Assembly: GCA_015680685.1 (NCBI GenBank)
Contig: MNCI01004258.1
Location: 1 to 64,000 of the forward strand
DNA length: 64,000 bases
Direction of reading: 5' to 3'
Source: Gnetum montanum
Lineage: Eukaryota; Streptophyta; Gnetopsida; Gnetales; Gnetaceae
Shown: in pieces, positions 21,429 through 33,223 of the stretch
How the letters are laid out: each line of letters opens with the position of its first letter
How positions within the stretch are numbered: position 1 is the first letter of the stretch
Notes under the pieces: model-generated
Database searches by the model: none
Told to the model about the DNA's origin: nothing
What the model saw: only the letters and a program-made list of their open reading frames with translations
Made by a program: the position numbers and the translations under genes

Positions 21429-22600
21429 CTAAGGACTAGTCAAAGATTGCCAACTTCTTTGCGTACTCAACCTCTTTGAGTTTGGCTTGAAGCTATTGGA
21501 AAGCTTCATCCCATGTGATTACTTAGTTGAGTACCATGGGATCTACAAGGCAAGCTCTTATTTTGGCAATCTCCATAGCCAAGTGTTGGTTTTCTACTTT
21601 GGCTATTTTAAGTTGCCCCTCCATGATGATGCATCTGCCCCTTGCCTTGAGTAGGTTTGACTGGATAGCAATGATGATATTTGGAAGATAAAAGACATAT
21701 GAAATTGATTGCTTGGTTTCCACTAGTTAGTCTAGCAATTTATCATTTTGGGCCATACTTAATCTTCCATTGACAATGCCTACAGATGTTTGCACATCTC
21801 TAAGTGTAGAAACATCTAGTATAGATGTCATAGGTGTATTGAGTGCTTCAGCCACTCTATCAGCAATCACTTCAGTCATTATCTCTTGCCCTTGGTGCTG
21901 CATCACCAGGACAGTTGCCCCCTCACCCTCCTCCAAATCTAATGAAAAGGTAATAGCATTCTCAGAGATTTCTGGGAATTGTTGTTGTTGTGAGAGGGAC
22001 ACCGTTACCTCTTAGGTGCTTGGATTCGACCTTGTGGGCACCTACATTCATTAGGTAGAAAATATTGAGGCACCTACATTCATTATTGCAGGAGCTTCTC
22101 ATGGAGTTTGGACATGTGCTCAATGGCAACACAAGACTCTGACGTCGTTTCATGAGTGGGTGGTTGAGGTGCTAGTCACTACTTCTCTTCTTGGACCACC
22201 TTAGCAAGCACTTTTTCCTTCATCATATCCATCCAAGAAGCAGTTCGAGCATGACATCCTACATCATTGGTGTAGCAGGCCATGCCTCCCCTTTTGCATA
22301 ATTTTTTGATAAGATATGAAAAGGGGAGTGCTTTCCTTCTATGTTCATTCTCCGTGAAGCATTTTTCTATCTCTACATAGATTAATTATGGAAGGTTGAT
22401 GGGGAATCTTCCACTTAGAGTGGTACACACATTGGTGGAAAAGGCTGTGACCTTGTTGGGCCTCATCGTTGGATTGAGGTGAAAGGCCACAATTTTGAAA
22501 TAGGCACATTCTACCATTGTGAGTGCACCAAACTCTTTTCAGTCTACTCCATAGTACCATTGTGTCCATTCTTTCTTGACGCCTAGATCTACTTGCTTAG
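21429..22600 (-). pseudogene. element G extra ORF, N-terminal domain and start of coiled coil
   Basis: Minus-strand coding begins near 22610 (phrases VKKEWTQWYYGVD, FKIVAFHLNPTMRPNKVTAF, then LSGRFPINLP and LPFSYLIKKLCKRGGMACY at 22300-22400). The order 'small/Gly... IN... LPF..LI..LC' resembles the plant-specific 'putative plant transposon protein' domain found as an extra ORF in Gypsy elements. An acidic linker and coiled coil (21523-22002, for example LKIAKVENQHLAMEIAKIRA) follow. There are in-frame stops and a frameshift near 22050-22080, where GGCACCTACATTCATTA is duplicated. The ORF is cut on the right by element E and on the left by element B. Family call is moderate; that it was coding is well supported. 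Confidence 0.55.
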
Positions 22601-23183
22601 AATTTCAGCTAAAGTGGCCCCAATTTTAGGCAATAGGATGCTACATTGGCTCTAGGGTTTGGCCATGTTGACAGGATTTCATTGATGCAGTGTTTGATCC
22701 ATTAATGTGTACTTGTCGACGGGGCATCCTATTTTCACCTATAAATGTGTACCTTCCATCGCATTTCTGACATCAAGTCTCATAGTTGTAATGAAGTTCT
22801 TGTAGTTTTTCTTTCCAGTAGTTAGAATATTTTTCTAATTTCTTGTAGTAGGAGTTAAAGAGTGTACAAATCTATATTCAAGCATTGTTGTACCTGAGCA
22901 TGGCAGTGTGTGCAAAAATAAAGATGAGGTTTCTGTTAAACCTTTTGGCATTTTGAAATAGATTAATTGTTTATTTATGCATTTAATGTTTTATGCAACT
23001 TCCTTTAATGCTTTAAGTAATTAAGATAAATTAAAATAGATTAAATAGCGATTAATTAAGCACATAAGTAGGACCACTTCGAGCATATGCTTGACGCTTG
23101 GTAATCCCAGTAATGCTTAACATTTGGTAACCCAGTAGTGTTAAACATGTTCAGGATGTGTACAAGTGGAAAAAAATGCTTAT
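22600..23183 (+). mobile_element. 5' LTR of element E, left part
   Basis: Plus-oriented LTR related to that of element G, with TATA CACCTATAAATGTG at 22739-22752 and the shared leader and U5 words. The exact start is unclear (between about 22600 and 22635) because the first bases have diverged. It is interrupted at 23183 by element C and continues at 33224. Confidence 0.65.
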
Positions 23184-23990
23184 TGATGAGTTGCATTTTA
23201 TGTAGGCATCGACATTAGGTGTGCGATGTCGGGGTGTACATCCCAAGTCTATAAATACTGTGCCTAGGCTTTAGTTTTCAAGTTAGTTTTTGGTCATTCT
23301 TAGTCAGAGTAGCGAAGCTTTTGCTATTTCTTTTCCTTAGAGTCAGAATATTTTCTGAGTGCCCACAGAAGGAGTCTAAGTGTGTATAGTTCTTTGTTTA
23401 AGCACTAATGTACCTGAGTGTAGTAGTATGATGAGAAAAAAACAAACTCTTTTGAAAATCCTTGCAGCACTAAGAATAGCTTAATATTTTCTTTATTACA
23501 TTTCACTTTTATGCTCTTTATTTTAATGCATTTGAATTAAGCAATTTATTTCCAGCAGTTAATGAGCATGAACACAACCACTTCGAGCATTCATATAGGA
23601 CTTGGTAACCCAACAACGCTTAACGTTTGGTAGCCCAGCAGTGCTATATATGTTTAGGATGTGTCCAAGAAAGTGGGGCAGTTACTTGTGTTAGGCTAGC
23701 TAGACAGTAAATGAATTAGATCTTCAATTACTTTACCTTTCATTCTTGTTGTAGGCAATTACATCTATAAAACATCAAATGAGAAAAATCGTATACCTCA
23801 ATTACACTTAAACCATACCCTTGAACCTCCCAAGTGTACTTGGGAAGACAACGAACATTCTCAATGCCCATTTCACTTCCTAGAAGAGCTAGTGCATTAG
23901 ATAACTATAGGTCCACAAAATTTGACCGGATTGCACATAACACCTTAGTGATTCGTATGGTTGGGTGTAGGGATACCTTGTCACTCATCA
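23184..23990 (+). mobile_element. 5' LTR of element C (807 bp)
   Basis: Ends TGATGAG...CTCATCA. The U3 has CGACAT and GCGATGTCGG words in inverted relation at about 23209-23235. TATA CTATAAATACTG at 23251. Leader GAGTGCCCACAGAAGGAGTC at about 23359. Confidence 0.9.
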
Positions 23991-24009
23991 TTAGTGCTGT
24001 TGCCAAGGA
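23991..24009 (+). promoter_or_regulatory. primer-binding site of element C, tRNA-Asp type
   Basis: TTAGTGCTGTTGCCAAGGA starts directly after the 5' LTR, in the same place as the primer sites of elements B and E. Confidence 0.75.
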
Positions 24010-24149
24010 CATTTTTGTTGTTTCGTGTGCTATCTAAGACTTACTGAAAGTATTTAAATCATTGGAATGAACCTTAGAGTCATATCTTATTTCACAATTA
24101 GTACAACAAATTCTTAGAGCACATTGTGATTTTTATTCGCTAACTAAAA

Positions 24150-26500
24150 ATGTCTTCTTATCATAGGAATGCTTCTTTGCCCAAGGTTGATAGAGTTAAT
24201 CTCCAAAAGCCTCAACAATATCAGATTATATATACTCATCCTAATGAGTGTGTGTCAAACTTCACCTTCATCCTACACCAGGAGGAAGAGCTGCAGTGGC
24301 GTGACATGGAGGGCAACATTGTGTTGCTGCTTGATCATGCTACTCCTGCAATGCTCTATCAAATGCTTGCACGATGTGATCTTCAAGACCACCATGGGGA
24401 GTATATTGTGGAAGATGTCGATGTTAGGGATTATCATCCCACCAAAACACAATGTTTGCAGGATTGACAACTAGAGTAGTGATATGAACTTTTGAAGGGA
24501 AAAGGGCTTAACAATTCTCCATTCCTGTTGTACCAACAAGCTAGTGGGGAACCCTTCTCTGGGGGTTTTCCATTCAATGAAACTCCTCTCTTTGACTTTG
24601 GTGATAGAGGTCAAAATCAGAATTTGCATTCCATAGTTCACGATCTTGATTTTGGTAATAAGGAATCCAATGACAAAGAAGGATTTAGAGGGGCAAGTTA
24701 AGAAAGGGATGTAGATAAGAAGCACGATCATGATCATGGTCGTAATCATTCAAGAGGCGATAGTAGACATCGTGATGGTGCTGGTTCTCCTTCCTCTTCC
24801 CCTTCATCATCATCTTCTTCTTCTAGCTCTGACTGTGATTGTAGAAGGTGAGATTGTAATTGAGGTGATCAAAATGAATGAAATGACTGATGGGACCAAA
24901 ATAACCAAAGGGACCATCAGGAGAGACAAGATCAAGGGCGTAGACATTCAAGTGAGGCACATTGCCATGAACGAAGGGGTAGTAGAGGGCATTGTAGGCA
25001 CCATGATTAAGGCCTCAATGAGCCTCTATTTGCTACCCAAAGTATGATTAACATTGTTGAGGTAGTCAAAATTCCAACAAAGCATGTAAAGGATAGTCAG
25101 ATCAAATGGTTAGACATGAACAATATTCCTCAATTTGATGGAGGATATAACTCTGATCTATAGAATCATCTTGAAGCTTTCCAAGATGCATGTGCCTTGC
25201 AGAACATAGAGAATGAGTGGTAGAAATTAAAGTTATTCCCTAGGACACTTATCAAAGAAGCAGAAAACTAGTATCGGTCCTTAGAGCCGAAATATATCAG
25301 ATGATGGAGTACCATGCTTGAGTTGTTTAATGATAAGTATCAAATGTACTCCAGAGTGTCCAACTTAAGGAAGCAAATTCAAGGGTGGAAACAAGGAACA
25401 CACGAACCCTTCAATGTCACCATTGGCTAATACTATACTTTGATGCAAAAATATCCTAGCCATGCTTATTCTCAATTGGTTCAACTTCATCACATTGTAG
25501 ACGACTTTTGTAACGAAATGAGGAAAACCCTTGGTATCTATGCCCAAGGATGATTGTCAAAACTAACTACTCATTAGATACAAAGATTAATAAAGTAGGT
25601 CGCCAAAGAGGAGGGTGAACTAAGAAAAAGAGAAAGTGCAGAAAAGTACAACCATGATCCTTTCATTCACAAGAGGGAGGTTCGATTTTGTGATAGTGAG
25701 GATGAGTTTGTATTTGATGAGGGGGTGCATAGGAAAGCCTTGCCACTCCAATAATTATAATCTAAACTTATAGCCAAGGTTGATCAATTAAGGGAGTTAA
25801 TGGATAACAGATTCCAAGCTATTCTCAAAATTGATGAGGATTTTAAAGAAAAAAGTAGTGAGTGTGAGCATAGGAGGTGCAAGGAAGCTGAACGTGCATA
25901 TTACAAAGGTAAGGGCAGGATTGCTACAATAGAAGAGGTTGTAGACAGTGAATTAGATGATGATCATGGATGTGACATTTGTCAGTACAAACATCCTAAG
26001 GGGTGTTGTCCCATTGTGTCACATCTACAAGAGTCTGGGATGTATGCCTTACATCCACGACTTACACAAAGGAAAACACCTAGAAGTTTACTTGTTCCTC
26101 AAGGTAATCTCAGGTAGTTCCACTAGAAATAATTATATTATCCAAGTGGAGCTCCATCACAACTATATGAACAATATCAACAATGACAGCAACCACAATC
26201 ATGGGTGCTAGCATTGCCAAGATAATAGTATCCTTATCGGCAGACTGATCCATATAGTTATAACATGTAGCAACCCATGTCTCCATGTGACTCCTCCAGT
26301 CATGTTTCTAATTTTTACCTTCACTACCACCCTTTAGATTATTACCAAGCTTATTCGCCACATGAAAGAAGGCATACTACCTTTTATCCTTATCCTCCTC
26401 CTATCCTTACACATACTCCTTCAGTTGCACAGCTACTGACTACTCCACCAATGTAGGGTGAATTTCCTATTCAACCACAATAACGCAATGTTATGAGGGC
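24150..26500 (+). pseudogene. gag of element C
   Basis: ATG at 24150 (MSSYHRNAS...) opens a 105-codon N-terminal region with the landmark ELQWRDMEGNIVLL. A low-complexity His/Asp/Ser region follows, then the gag domain at about 25030-25620 (LKLFPRTLIKEAEN, FNDKYQMYSRVSNLRKQIQGW), then a Lys/Glu-rich part. The zinc-knuckle-like CDICQYKHPKGCC lies at about 25972-26010. There are many in-frame TAG/TAA/TGA codons, mostly where element B or E has Gln or Trp. Confidence 0.8.
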
Positions 26501-26689
26501 TATTAATTTATAACCTAATCATCAATCAAAGGTGTGGAATGCTCGATCAAAGAAAAGACCTTTCTTTTGACCATGTAGTCCACCTAAGCCTTCACCTACA
26601 CCTACGGTTGAGAACCTTGCTCCTACCTCTTCCTCCATATCAAATTCTTTTGGGCCTCCTTCAAACCAAACTTTGTCAAGGATCCATAC

Positions 26690-27310
26690 CATAATGCTTA
26701 CTCATACTATGCTGATTTGATCCATGTTAGAAACCTTCCCAGGAAATTAGCCGATCCTAGAAGTCCTCTAATTTATTTGTAGATTGCTATGAACAAATCA
26801 TGCAAAGCTTTTCTTAATTCAAGATCGAGTGTTAATTTGATTGGTCATGAGATGTACATTGCCTAGAACTTACCTCCTCTCAAGAAGAGTAACATCATAT
26901 TAGAATTGGTAGACCAGTCCATCACTTTTCCATTGGGACTAGTAGAAAACATTATGACCACTGTTTGTGGGTGGTTTTATCCTGCCGATTTCTTGGTTAT
27001 CAAAGTGGAAAATTGCAAAGGCAATTTCCCAACCATAATGGGAAGGGCATGGCTGAGCACCATCGATACAAGGATGGGCATCAGAGGTTTTTTCTTGGAG
27101 ATATCTAAAGAAGAGAGTTCCATGCATCACGGACAACGATACAGGGTGCAATTGTGTGTAGAAACTCCGAGTTATCAAGAAAGCATCTATCTCTGCATGC
27201 AACAAGTATGCGCTAGAAGTAGAAATTCAAAGGTGTTTGTATGCAACAGCCACAAAATAGGAGGGCACCCAATGGCTGACCATTGGTTCAGAAAGTAGCA
27301 CACTTTGCAT
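26690..27310 (+). pseudogene. aspartic protease region of element C
   Basis: The retropepsin motif that reads LDSGFD in element E (55963) is LNSRSS here (about 26811), so the catalytic Asp and the Gly are lost. The downstream landmark IMGRAWLSTI (about 27030-27060) is the protease flap/C-terminal motif seen in all three Athila-like copies. Confidence 0.75.
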
Positions 27311-27689
27311 GGAAGTAACTAAGAGCCTGACATGTGCATGTGTCATAGGCATGAATGAAGTAGAGCAAGTTCATCACCAACTCTTTGATGACACAAATGA
27401 TGATACTCATCAGGGAGATTTGGAAATTCCTAAGAAATTCAAACAAGAGCCCCTTGAGCTAAAAACGTTACTGGTTGGAATGGAATATGTATTTTTGAAG
27501 AATGGGAAGCCAATTATAATTAATGCAAAACTTGCTCCATAACAAAAAAAGATGCTGTTGAAAGTAGTTGAAAGATGGTTAGCAACTTTTGCTCAGTCAT
27601 ATCCTAAACTTACAGGGATTGATCCTAGGATATTCCAACATTGCATCTACATCAACCCAGCCATGAAGCTAAAATGATAGTCATAGAGG

Positions 27690-28930
27690 TAGTTGAACCC
27701 CAAATTAAAGTAAACTGCAAAGGAGGAAATCTAGAAACTCCTCAAGGTGGGGCTCATCTATCCCATTACGGATAGTGAGTGGGTTAGTCCACTCATAATT
27801 GTACCAAAGAAAGGTGGAAATTGGTAATTCTACATTGATTTTAGGCTATTGAACATGGAAACATTCAAGGATCACTTTTTGTTACCATTTGTTGACAAGG
27901 TGCTTGACATAATATCGGGGCATTGCTACTACAGTTTTTTAAATGGTTATAGTGGCTATAACCAAATCCAAATTGCACCAGAGGACTAAGCAAAAATAAC
28001 ATTCACGAGTCCTTGGGGGACTTTTGCATATTGTAAGATGTTGTTTGGTCTATGCAATGCTCTTGCCACATTCCAATGGCTAGTTTTGATCATTTTTCAA
28101 TAGCAGATTGGTAGTGGTGTGGAAGTCTTCATGGATAACTTGTCCACCTATGGAACTACATTTGAGCAAGGTCTAGACCACTTGAGTAAGTGCTAAAATG
28201 CTGTGTTGAAACCAACTTGCAGCTCAATTGGTAGAAAAGTCACCTCATGGTCCAGGAGGGCATTGTACTAGGGCATAGAATCTTACAAGTAGGAATTGAG
28301 GTAGACCTTGAGAAAATAAGGGTTATCCAGGGAATAACCTACTAGCTAGAAATAGTTAAAGATGTTCGGTCATTCCTTGGACATTCTGGCTACTATTGAC
28401 GATTCATAGAGAATTTCTCTAAGATCGTAAAATCATTGGTCAAGCTAATAAAGAAAGATGCTTCCTTCATCACGATCACAAAATGTGAGAAAGCATTCCA
28501 ACAACTGAAGGAGAAGCTTATAAAAACTCTAATCCTACAAGCACTCGACTGGTCTAGGTCATTCCATATCATGATGGATGCATCAAATTATACCTTGGGA
28601 GCTACGTTGATGTAGTTAGATGACAAGAAATGTCCATACTACATCCACTGCACCTACCAAAGCATTATGGGTGCACAACTGAACTACACCACCATAGAAA
28701 AATAATTGATGGTAGTGGTGTTTGCTCTAGAGAAGTTCAGGAATTATGTGCTTGGATATAAGGTGTTTGTGCACACAGACCATAGTGCCACCTACTTCCT
28801 AATGAACAAGCCAACGGTGAGCCCCTGTGTCATACAATGGCTGGTGATCTTGCAAAAATTTGATCTTATGATGGTAGAATGAAAGGGAATTGAGAATATG
28901 GTCATTGATCACTTGTCTTGGTTGTGATGG
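27690..28930 (+). pseudogene. reverse transcriptase and RNase H of element C
   Basis: RT landmarks in order: LIIVPKKGGNW, IDFRLLNM, LPFVDKVLD, GYSGYNQI, TSPWGTFAY, and the active site as FMDN (28128-28139) in place of FMDD. Then LGHRILQVGIEVD, FLGHSGYY, KLIKKDASF and RNase H words MMDASNYTLGATL and YVLGYKVFVHTDHSA. Stops at several Trp/Gln/Arg positions. The loss of the second catalytic Asp alone would inactivate RT. Confidence 0.85.
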
Positions 28931-29099
28931 GACAACAAAGAGGAAGAAAGCCCACTCTTTGACATGTTTCCTGATGAACTCCTCTTTGTCGGGGCTATAG
29001 CTGAACAAATGCCTAATGTGCCAAAATGGTATGATAACATTCTCACTTATCTTCTCACTCAGGAGATGCCAAAAGGGTTGGACCTTTGGAAGAAATAAG

Positions 29100-30305
29100 A
29101 ATTTCTTCACCAGGTAAAGCACTTCATGGAGATTAGTGGAAACCTCTACAGGGTGTGCGCCAATGGCCTAGTTCATTGGTGTGTCCCTAATGCTGATAAA
29201 CTACGTATTCTCCAAGATGCTCATGAAGGTCCTTGTGGAGGACACTATGTTGGGAGACACACGACCATAAAAATCCTAATGGCAAGGTACTACTGGCTAA
29301 CACTTTTTACATCGTTATGTCTGCTCTTGTGAACAATGTCAATGAGATGGTGGAATGACTGCTCGAATGGAGGGACCTCAACAATAGATTCAACTAGTAG
29401 AACCATTTGACATCTGGGGCATTGATTTCATGGATCCCATCATGTCCATGTTAAATGGAAAGGCATACATCATAGTCGTTGTTGACTATTGTACAAAATG
29501 GATAGAAGCAGTAGCCATCATCGATTGTACATCTTTTACTATTGCTTGGTTTGTATAACAAAATGTTGTAAATAGGTTTGGTGTGCCATGTGCATTAATT
29601 TCTGATAATAGAATTTATTTTATAGGCACTACTTTTTAGAAACTCATGCAATGCTTGGGGGTTGACCATAAACTCACAACATCTTACCATCCCCAAGCTG
29701 AGGTTACCAATAGGAAAATCACAAGGATATTAACAAGAACCATTAACAAGTATAGGAAGGACTAGAGCACAAAACTAAATGATGCACTTTGGGCCTACCA
29801 CTCAACTTAGAAACTTCTTATAGGCTACTCTTCCTATGAGCTTGTGTACGGCAAACTACCAACACTTGCTATTCAATTTGAACTCTGTACACTTTCAACA
29901 ACTTGTGATCTTAACCTTGACTTAAGTTTAGCCCAAAAATAACTAATGAATCTTAACCTACTAGATAAAAATTGATTAGTGGCCCTATCATTTAAGGAGT
30001 TATGCAAGGCCTATAACAAAAAGTGTCATGACTTGAAAATTAGAAAAGTCAAATTTCAACTAGGAGACAAAGTTCTTTACTAGAACCCTACATACGTACC
30101 TCAATGAACTAAGTTTCAAATGTTGTGGGAAGGACCTTACATCATTTATGAAACTTTTTCTTTAAGGGCCATGATGATCTATAAACCTAAGAGCCCAAAC
30201 AAGAAACAATTATTTAACATCCAACAAATTAAACCTTTCCATGAGTATACGCTAGCTAACACCACAAGCACCTCATCTGATGGACAACCACACTCCATAT
30301 TTTAG
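29100..30305 (+). pseudogene. integrase of element C
   Basis: The His-His zinc domain starts at about 29200 (DAHEGPCGGHYVGRHT), with Cys-x2-Cys near 29330. In the catalytic core the first Asp (GIDFMDP, about 29420) and second Asp (ISDNRI, about 29600) are kept. The third motif HPQAEVTNR (about 29690) keeps Glu but has lost three residues found in relatives. The tail ends FNIQQIKPFHEY with no chromodomain. Frameshifts and stops throughout. Confidence 0.8.
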
Positions 30306-32371
30306 ATCTACTCCTTTCAACTTAGTTGTGGGGGAGATGGCCACTCATGCTAATCATACAAGTGGCTCCTCAATTTTCCAAACTTTTTTGTTTTACACAT
30401 TCTTTGTTTTACATCCTTTTGTTTTTACATTATTAATCTTTTCTAGTTTTTGTTTTACACCATTGTTACTACATTTGATATTTCTTAAACATTTTACACT
30501 TTCTTTTATTTGGTATGATTTTCTAATGTTTTGTTAATAAGTGCCAGGTACATTGGTAATGCGTTACTTGATGGTGGTATGTACTATTTTTGTCATTTAA
30601 TTATTGGTGTTTAGTTTCTAGCTTTGAATTTCATTATGAATAATTAGGACATGGTTTCTTTTCATGTAATAGGTAGTGAGTTTACATCATCAACCCATCC
30701 ACAAACTCTATGGTTTTCCTTATTTTAGAAATGTGTAGTATCTTTTTCATTAATAAAACTTTAATAAATTTGTGACTTTGGTAGTTTTTGGAATTGGAAA
30801 GGATTCAAAGGTTTGAATAGGGTGTGGCTTCAAGGGAATTCAGTATTCTTTGTGCTTTTCTGTTTACTTGAATGCATGTATGTTTTCATGAATTTTTTAC
30901 TATTTTGTGTCATCTAATAAAAGGAACTTGAATAAGTCCTTGCATAGTGTGGTTCTCATCAGAAAAAAATGATGAGAATTGAAAGCACACCCCTTGGACA
31001 ATAGAAATGCATACATCCTCACATGGTGTGGTTCTCATCAAGAAAAGAAAAAAATGGAAAAGATGAGGATTCAAAGTACACCCCTTAGACAAAATAAATG
31101 CATGTGTCTTTACATGATGTGGTTCCCATTTCAAGAAAAAAAAACAAACAATGAGAATTCAAAGCACACCCTTTAGACATAATAAATAGGCTACAAGCAC
31201 TTGTTATGGGACTACTCCCCTCTAACTAAGACCCTTCTTGACTTCCTACTTCTTCTTTAATAAGGAACTATGGTTGTTTTGTAGGAGCACTCTTATGTCT
31301 CAGGAATTTATTAGTCTTAGAATGTCGATGCAAAGTCACTAAACATGGTTGGTTTTGGTCTGGACTAAGAATGGATTTTATTAAGTTATTTAACCATAAA
31401 ATCCACAAGGGACTTCATGTGACTGTAATTAGGAACTCCATTCCACTCTCTCTCTCATCCATCTATGCTTTCCATGTCTCACCTCACTACCAGTTTCATG
31501 TTTTGGTTCAATGCCCTGGTTTGATGTGTTAGAATTCTTAGTTAGTTTCTTTTGGGTTTTTGTAGTTAACTTCTGTAACCATTAATCATCCACGGAGCCG
31601 ACAAACTCTTTGGTTTGAAGTTATGCAAGGCATAAGAGGCCTATGCCTACTTTGGGAAGGACCCACTTGCATATATTTTGGTTGGGTTAGTTAAGTTCTT
31701 TACCCTTAGACATTTTTACAATCAAATTCTTTTTGTTTGTTCCATCAATGACCTCCAATTGTATACATCTTCATAATAATTTTAGTGAATTCTTCTTTTC
31801 ATTGTTGTGAATTCTTATACCCTCTTCAAATATTTCCTTGTATTGAAATTTTTCAAATTTAATGAACCACTTAATTTAATTAACCCTATCTATCAACCTT
31901 TTCGCTAACACTACTCAAGGAACCAATCATCCACAATCACAACCTAGCTGAGTGTAACCACTGATGAGACAAGGCATTTAATAGTGTGTGTTACACACTA
32001 CATACTAATTCATGATTCTGTTGTGATTGTAGTGGGAAGCATGGACTAGAAGTGGGACTATCTTCACCAAGGATGATGCAACAGTACTACACAATGAGGA
32101 TCATTTGTGCTCATTGGATCTCTTCTCTCTCTCTCTCATTCTTCTATTTCCAAGAGGTGTTGGATGTTAGTGTTATCCAGGGTGTTCACTTCTCTTATCA
32201 TGAACACCTCACTTTGTACAAATTTTAATTCCATACACTTGGGAACTCAGAGTCTGTTGTTTCATTTGAGTCAATTTGTAATGTTTGTCAATAATCCCAT
32301 ACCTACCCAATATGTTATGTTGTAACGAACTTGTTCCTCCTTTTCTACACTCGAGGATAAGTTTTTACTTA
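30306..32371 (+). mobile_element. 3' UTR of element C
   Basis: About 2 kb without coding sequence. It contains three tandem copies of a hairpin block (30945-31190, separate entry) and pyrimidine-rich stretches (30360-30490, 32120-32145). Confidence 0.7.
30945..31190 (+). repeat. three tandem hairpin-forming blocks, unit about 80-88 bp
   Basis: Each block starts GTGTGGTTCTCATC (30949, 31026, 31118 approx.), has an A-rich middle, and then GATGAGAATTCAAAGCACAC. The two arms are imperfect reverse complements. One further copy is in the 3' UTR of element B near 16999-17090. Confidence 0.75.
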
Positions 32372-32383
32372 GTTGTGGGGGTA
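32372..32383 (+). promoter_or_regulatory. polypurine tract of element C
   Basis: GTTGTGGGGGTA lies immediately before the 3' LTR start TGATGAG at 32384. Confidence 0.8.
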
Positions 32384-33223
32384 TGATGAGTTACATTTTA
32401 TGTTAGCTCCAATGTGGAGTACACGATGTCGGAGCCATGATGTAATGTTGCATACACGACATCGAGGTATATACCTGAAGTCTATAAATACCACGCTTGG
32501 GCTCCAGTTTTCAAGTTAGTTTTTGGTCATTCTTAGTTAGAGTAGCAAAGCTTTTGTTGTTTCTTTTCCTTAGAGTTAGAATATTTTCTAAGTGCCCACA
32601 GAAGGAGTCTATGTGTGTATAGTTCTTTGTTCGAGAATTGATGTATTTGAGTGTAGTAGTGTGACGAGAATAAAATGAACTCTTTTGATAATCCTTGCAA
32701 CACTGAGAATAGCTTAATATTTTCTTTATTGCATTTTACTTTCATGTTCTTTATTTTAATGCATTTGAATTAAGTAATTTATTTCCAACAGTTAATGAAC
32801 ATGAGCACGACCACTTAGAGCATTCATATAGTACTTGGTAACCCAGTAACACTTAACGTTTGGTAGCCTAGTAGTGTTATATGTGTTCAAGATGTGTCCA
32901 GGAAAGTGGGGCGGTTACTTGTGTTAGGCTAGCTAGGCAATAGATGAATTAGATCTTCAAGTAGTTTACCTTTCATTCTTGTTGTAGGTGATTACATCTA
33001 TAAAACATTAGATGAGAAAAATCGTATACCTTAATTACACTTAAATCATACCCTTGAACCTCACAAGTGTAATTGGGAAGACAACAAATGTTCTTTATGC
33101 CTATTTCACTTCGTAGAAGAGCTAGTGCATTAGATAGCTATAGGTCCATGGAATTTGATTGAATTGTGTGTAACGCCTTAGTGATTTGTATGGTTGGGCA
33201 TAGGGGTACCTCATCGCTCATCA
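32384..33223 (+). mobile_element. 3' LTR of element C (840 bp)
   Basis: Ends TGATGAG...CTCATCA. The U3 has an 8-bp inverted pair CGATGTCG (about 32424) and CGACATCG (about 32457). TATA CTATAAATACC at 32482. It differs from the 5' LTR at many positions, mostly transitions, so the insertion is not recent. Confidence 0.9.

Larger units (their letters stand above)
23184..33223 (+). mobile_element. element C: full-length Athila-like Gypsy retrotransposon, 10.0 kb
   Basis: TGATGAG at 23184 to CTCATCA at 33223, with perfect target duplication CTTAT (23179-23183 and 33224-33228). It has two LTRs (807 and 840 bp), a primer site, gag, protease, RT, RNase H, integrase, a long 3' UTR and a PPT. There is one RNase H and no chromodomain after integrase. 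With the tRNA-Asp primer site this points to the Athila side of the Tat/Athila branch. Every domain has stops, so it is inactive. It is nested in the 5' LTR of element E. Confidence 0.93.

Noticed and set aside
30910-31134. Minus frame with internal protein repeats
   Set aside because: The repetition comes from the tandem hairpin blocks of the element C 3' UTR.
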